From: Pseudomonadota bacterium
GTDB taxonomy: Bacteria; Myxococcota; Myxococcia; Myxococcales; Anaeromyxobacteraceae
Direction: 5' to 3'
Length of the DNA: 7,917 nucleotides
NCBI GenBank assembly: GCA_023411405.1
Contig: JAEYOU010000003.1
Coordinates: forward strand, 1-7,917
The first letter of the stretch is position 1. Each line of letters begins with the position of its first letter. Positions 5,594 to 7,917 of the stretch are shown here, in pieces. The notes under the pieces were generated by a model. The model was not told where the DNA came from. It worked only from the letters and a program-made list of their open reading frames with translations, and did not search any database. Made by a program: the position numbers and the translations under genes.

Positions 5594-7189
5594 TTGCGCT
5601 ACCGAGTCTCGAACATCCCCCTCTGGCTCGACGAGGACGAGTCCCGCCTCGTCGAGCGCGCCGCCGAGCGCCTGGGCGTCTCGCGCGGGCAGCTCTCGGA
5701 CGTCCTCGTCGTCCGGCGCTCGCTCGACGCCCGCAAGCGCGGCCATCCTCGGTGGCTCGTGAACCTCGAGGTGGAGCTGGAGAGCGCCCCGCGCGGCGTG
5801 ACGCAGGACGTCACCCCGGTGGTCGCGCCGGACCCCCCTCCTGGCCCCGTCCGCGCGCCGGCCCTGCCGCCCGTCATCCTCGGCGCCGGCCCCGCCGGCC
5901 TCTTCTGCGCGTGGGCACTCCTCGAGCGGGGCGTGCCCTCCGTCGTGCTCGATCGCGGCAAGCCGGTCAGCCCCAGGCGCCGGGACGTCGCCGCGCTCAT
6001 GCGAGCCGGCGCGCTCGACCCCGAGTCCAACATGAACTTCGGGGAGGGCGGCGCGGGCGCCTACACCGACGGCAAGCTCGGCACCCGCATCCACCATCCC
6101 GCCGTCCGGAAGGTCGTCGAGCTGTTTGCCCGCTTCGGCGGCGTGGCGCGCATCCTGGCCGAGGGCAAGCCGCACGTCGGCTCGGACCTCCTGCCGGGCG
6201 CGATCTCCGCCATGCGCGAGGAGCTCGAGCGCGGGGGGTGCACGTTCCACTGGAACGCCCGCGCGGTGGATCTCGCCGTGGCCGACGGACGGATCCGCGG
6301 GGTCCGGCTGGCGGACGGCCGGTCGCTCGACTGCGATCGCCTGGTGCTGGCCCCGGGCAACAGCGCCCGCGAGCTGTTCGAGCTGTTCGCCGCGCGCGGG
6401 TGGCCGATCGAGGCCAAGCCCTTCGCCGTCGGCTTCCGCGCCGAGCACCCCCAACCGCTCATCGACCGCATCCAGTACGGGATGGAGCAGCGCCACCCCC
6501 GCCTGCCGCCGGCCGACTACAAGCTCGCGGACAACCCGAAGGTCGGCGGGGCGGCGCGCGGCGTCTTCTCGTTCTGCATGTGCCCGGGCGGCGTGGTGGT
6601 CCCGACGCCCACCGAGCCCGGCATGCAGTGCACGAACGGCATGTCCAACTCCCACCGCTCGTCGCCGCTCGCCAACGCGGGCATCGTGGTGGCGGTCTCG
6701 GAGGCGGACTTCGCGGCCGAAGGGTTCACGGGCCCGCTGGCCGGGCTCGCGTGGCAGCGCAAGTGGGAGCGGGCGGCGTACGAGCTCGGCGGCGGCGCAT
6801 ACCATGCGCCGGCGCAGCGACTCTCCTCGTACCTTGCGCGACGCCCCGGCGCCCCGCCGGAGCGCTCGTCGTACCGGCCGGGCCTCACGCCCGCCGACCT
6901 GCGCCTGCTGTACTCCCCCGCCATCCAGGAGGCCCTCGAGCGCGGCCTGCGCACGTTCGGCCAGAGGATGCGCGGCTTCGTGACCGACGAGGCGGTGCTC
7001 ATCGGAGTGGAGACCCGGACCAGCTCGCCCTGCCGCCTGGTCCGCGGGGACGACCTCCAGTCGCCGGGGATCGCCGGCCTGTACCCGGCCGGCGAGGGCG
7101 CCGGGTACGCGGGTGGGATCGTATCCTCGGCCGTGGACGGCCTGCGCGTCGCGGAGGCGATCTGCGCACGCCTGGAGGTCGTCGCATGA
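5594..7189 (+). CDS. FAD-dependent dehydrogenase-like protein (COG2509 type)
   Basis: A flavoprotein of 531 residues whose substrate is not known; members are annotated only as NAD(P)/FAD-dependent oxidoreductases. Residues 1-62 (YRVSNIPLWLDEDE, then VVRRSLDARKRGH) form the N-terminal domain typical of the group. A Pro-rich linker (about 79-93) leads to the dinucleotide fold VILGAGPAGLFCAW (94-107) with GxGxxG and the acidic VVLDRG strand end (117-122). Family motifs follow: SNMNFGEGGAGAYTDGKLGTR (145-165), VLAPGNSARELF (251-262), FSFCMCPGG (325-333) with two cysteines, and TNGMSNS (347-353). Near the C-terminus LYPAGEGAGYAGGIVSSAVDG (496-516) completes the FAD site. No signal peptide is present, so it is cytoplasmic. 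The start is TTG, backed by GAAGG 8 nt upstream. Its stop overlaps the next gene as ATGA, implying coupled translation. Confidence 0.92.
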   Translation: MRYRVSNIPLWLDEDESRLVERAAERLGVSRGQLSDVLVVRRSLDARKRGHPRWLVNLEVELESAPRGVTQDVTPVVAPDPPPGPVRAPALPPVILGAGPAGLFCAWALLERGVPSVVLDRGKPVSPRRRDVAALMRAGALDPESNMNFGEGGAGAYTDGKLGTRIHHPAVRKVVELFARFGGVARILAEGKPHVGSDLLPGAISAMREELERGGCTFHWNARAVDLAVADGRIRGVRLADGRSLDCDRLVLAPGNSARELFELFAARGWPIEAKPFAVGFRAEHPQPLIDRIQYGMEQRHPRLPPADYKLADNPKVGGAARGVFSFCMCPGGVVVPTPTEPGMQCTNGMSNSHRSSPLANAGIVVAVSEADFAAEGFTGPLAGLAWQRKWERAAYELGGGAYHAPAQRLSSYLARRPGAPPERSSYRPGLTPADLRLLYSPAIQEALERGLRTFGQRMRGFVTDEAVLIGVETRTSSPCRLVRGDDLQSPGIAGLYPAGEGAGYAGGIVSSAVDGLRVAEAICARLEVVA

Positions 7190-7473
7190 GGCGGATCACG
7201 ACGCGCTACGTCGTGCGCAACCAGCGCGGGGAGGAGCTGGTCGTCCCCTCCCTGTCCGATCTGCGCGGCCTGTACGCGTCCGGCTTCCTCGTGGACGGCA
7301 CCGACCTCGTCCGGCGCGAGCGATCGACGGAGTGGTCCCCCGTCGCCACCTTCCCCGCGCTCCAGGGCGTTCGCGACACGCGGCGCGAGAGCCCGCTGCG
7401 GGTGACGCTGGTGATCGCGATCGGGATGGGGCTCGCCATCGCGATCGGCGTGATGGCCACGCGCTTCTGGTGA
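7186..7473 (+). CDS. Small single-span membrane protein with GYF_2-like N-terminus
   Basis: A 95-residue protein. Residues 1-60 resemble the GYF_2 (DUF4339-like) fold often found in front of membrane segments: RYVVRNQRGEELVVPSLSDLRGLYASG, then LVDGTDLVRRERSTEWSPVATFPAL. This has the expected pattern of a strand, a helix that measures a 'level', and a closing W-x-P-V motif. The classical Y/W-x-x-x-G opening is imperfect, so the call is tentative. Residues 73-92 form a hydrophobic span ending in ATRFW, so the protein is probably tail-anchored with the domain in the cytoplasm. Its ATG overlaps the stop of the FAD protein gene by 4 bp (ATGA), so the two are coupled and may interact. It may anchor the flavoprotein near the membrane; this is inference from position only. 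Confidence 0.75.
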   Translation: MRRITTRYVVRNQRGEELVVPSLSDLRGLYASGFLVDGTDLVRRERSTEWSPVATFPALQGVRDTRRESPLRVTLVIAIGMGLAIAIGVMATRFW

Positions 7474-7526
7474 ACGCACATGTGGTGAACGCGGGACCGC
7501 CTCTCAGCGCCCGCGTCCCCGCGCGC

Positions 7527-7548
7527 GGCGCGTAGCGCGCGACGCGCC
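7527..7548 (+). terminator. GC hairpin after the FAD/membrane-protein pair
   Basis: GGCGCG (7527-7532) and CGCGCC (7543-7548) form a 6-bp stem with a 10-nt loop, 53 bp after the last stop. There is no T-tract, so its role as a terminator is uncertain. Confidence 0.3.
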
Positions 7549-7583
7549 CCTCACCGGGCGTGCGAGGTGATCCACCGACGCAC

Positions 7584-7621
7584 CCCCCGGGGATCGACGC
7601 GGCGCGCCAACGATCCGGGGG
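7584..7621. terminator. Inverted repeat between convergent genes
   Basis: CCCCCGG-(GG)-ATCG (7584-7596) pairs with CGAT-CCGGGGG (7611-7621), 11 bp with a 2-nt bulge, ending one base before the SPOR gene's stop codon. It lies between converging genes and could terminate either, but lacks T-tracts. Confidence 0.35.
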
Positions 7622-7622
7622 A

Positions 7623-7917
7623 TCAGTTGCCCGCGGGTACGACCACGGCGGCGATGCCGGTCTCGCGCTGGACGTCGTTCCGGTACCTGTCGGCAGCGGC
7701 GCGGGTCGTGAACCGGCCCGCGCGCACGCGGAACCAGTGCCCCTTCCCCGGCACGTCGGCCTCCTCGATGCGCGGGCCGAGCCCGCGGACGCCCTCGGCC
7801 AGCGCCTCGGCCTCGGCGCGCGTCTGGGCCGCGCCGAGCTGGACGGTCCAGGAGGCGAGCGGCTCCGCCTCGGGCTCCGCCGACGCAGCGGCCGGCTCGG
7901 GCCTCGGGGGCGGAGGC
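7623..7917 (-). CDS. SPOR-domain protein, C-terminal part (5' end outside window)
   Basis: Only the last 97 residues are visible, ending at TGA 7625-7623. Residues 1-19 of the visible part are a Pro/Ala/Glu linker. Residues about 21-95 form a SPOR domain: WTVQLGAAQTRAEAEALAEGV is the first strand and helix, and HWFRVRAGRFTTRAAADRY is the second repeat with its usual G-x-F/A-x-x-A pattern. A VVVPAGN end closes the fold. SPOR domains bind peptidoglycan stretches lacking stem peptides and target proteins to the division site. They usually follow an N-terminal membrane segment and a periplasmic linker, which would be outside the window. It could be a DedD/FtsN-like division protein or a SPOR repeat of a larger cell-wall protein; the fragment cannot distinguish these. 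Confidence 0.85.
   Translation of the reverse strand, partial: PPPPRPEPAAASAEPEAEPLASWTVQLGAAQTRAEAEALAEGVRGLGPRIEEADVPGKGHWFRVRAGRFTTRAAADRYRNDVQRETGIAAVVVPAGN

Noticed and set aside
5156..6805. Long minus-strand open frame joining the 69-residue protein to the antisense of the flavoprotein gene
   Set aside because: Only the last 69 codons look like protein and have their own start and ribosome-binding site; the rest is antisense and crosses the promoter region.
5752..7473. Plus-strand open frame of 573 codons ending in the small membrane protein
   Set aside because: Up to 7185 it is an out-of-frame reading of the flavoprotein; only the part from ATG 7186 is a gene.

Overview
The window is very GC-rich chromosomal DNA carrying housekeeping and conserved accessory genes. 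The best guess for the source is a myxobacterium or related member of Myxococcota (former Deltaproteobacteria). The reasons are a PilZ protein of the type expanded in Myxococcus, strong third-position GC bias, frequent GTG/TTG starts, and a sigma-54-type promoter in front of a small gene. This is inference; nothing in the window fixes the genus. No mobile element, CRISPR array or prophage gene was seen.

Layout: (1) 1-501, minus, start and main body of a PilZ-domain (c-di-GMP receptor type) protein, running off the left edge, with a near-leaderless promoter. (2) 660-2333, plus, inositol-3-phosphate synthase followed 33 bp later by a seven-iron ferredoxin of the FdxA/FdI type. (3) 2430-2511, plus, tRNA-Leu(GAG) with its own promoter and a strong terminator. 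(4) 2607-4914, minus, pgk-tpiA-secG: two consecutive glycolytic enzymes and the SecG translocase subunit, tightly packed, behind a sigma-70-like promoter and a long structured leader. (5) 5091-5535, minus, a self-contained unit: an unrecognised 69-residue protein with a near-consensus -24/-12 promoter, a possible upstream enhancer dyad and its own terminator. (6) 5594-7473, plus, a FAD-dependent dehydrogenase-like protein (COG2509 type) overlapping by 4 bp a small single-span membrane protein with a GYF_2-like N-terminus. (7) 7623-7917, minus, the C-terminal SPOR domain of a protein running off the right edge.

The pgk-tpiA-secG genes should be co-transcribed and probably translationally coupled. 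The ino1-fdxA pair is arranged as an operon, but no biochemical link is evident. The FAD protein and its small membrane partner are clearly coupled, but their job is unknown. The most interesting parts are the sigma-54-type small-protein unit at 5091-5535 and the pgk leader at 4926-5004, which contains a 12-bp stem with one bulge around a triple hexamer repeat able to form alternative pairings.
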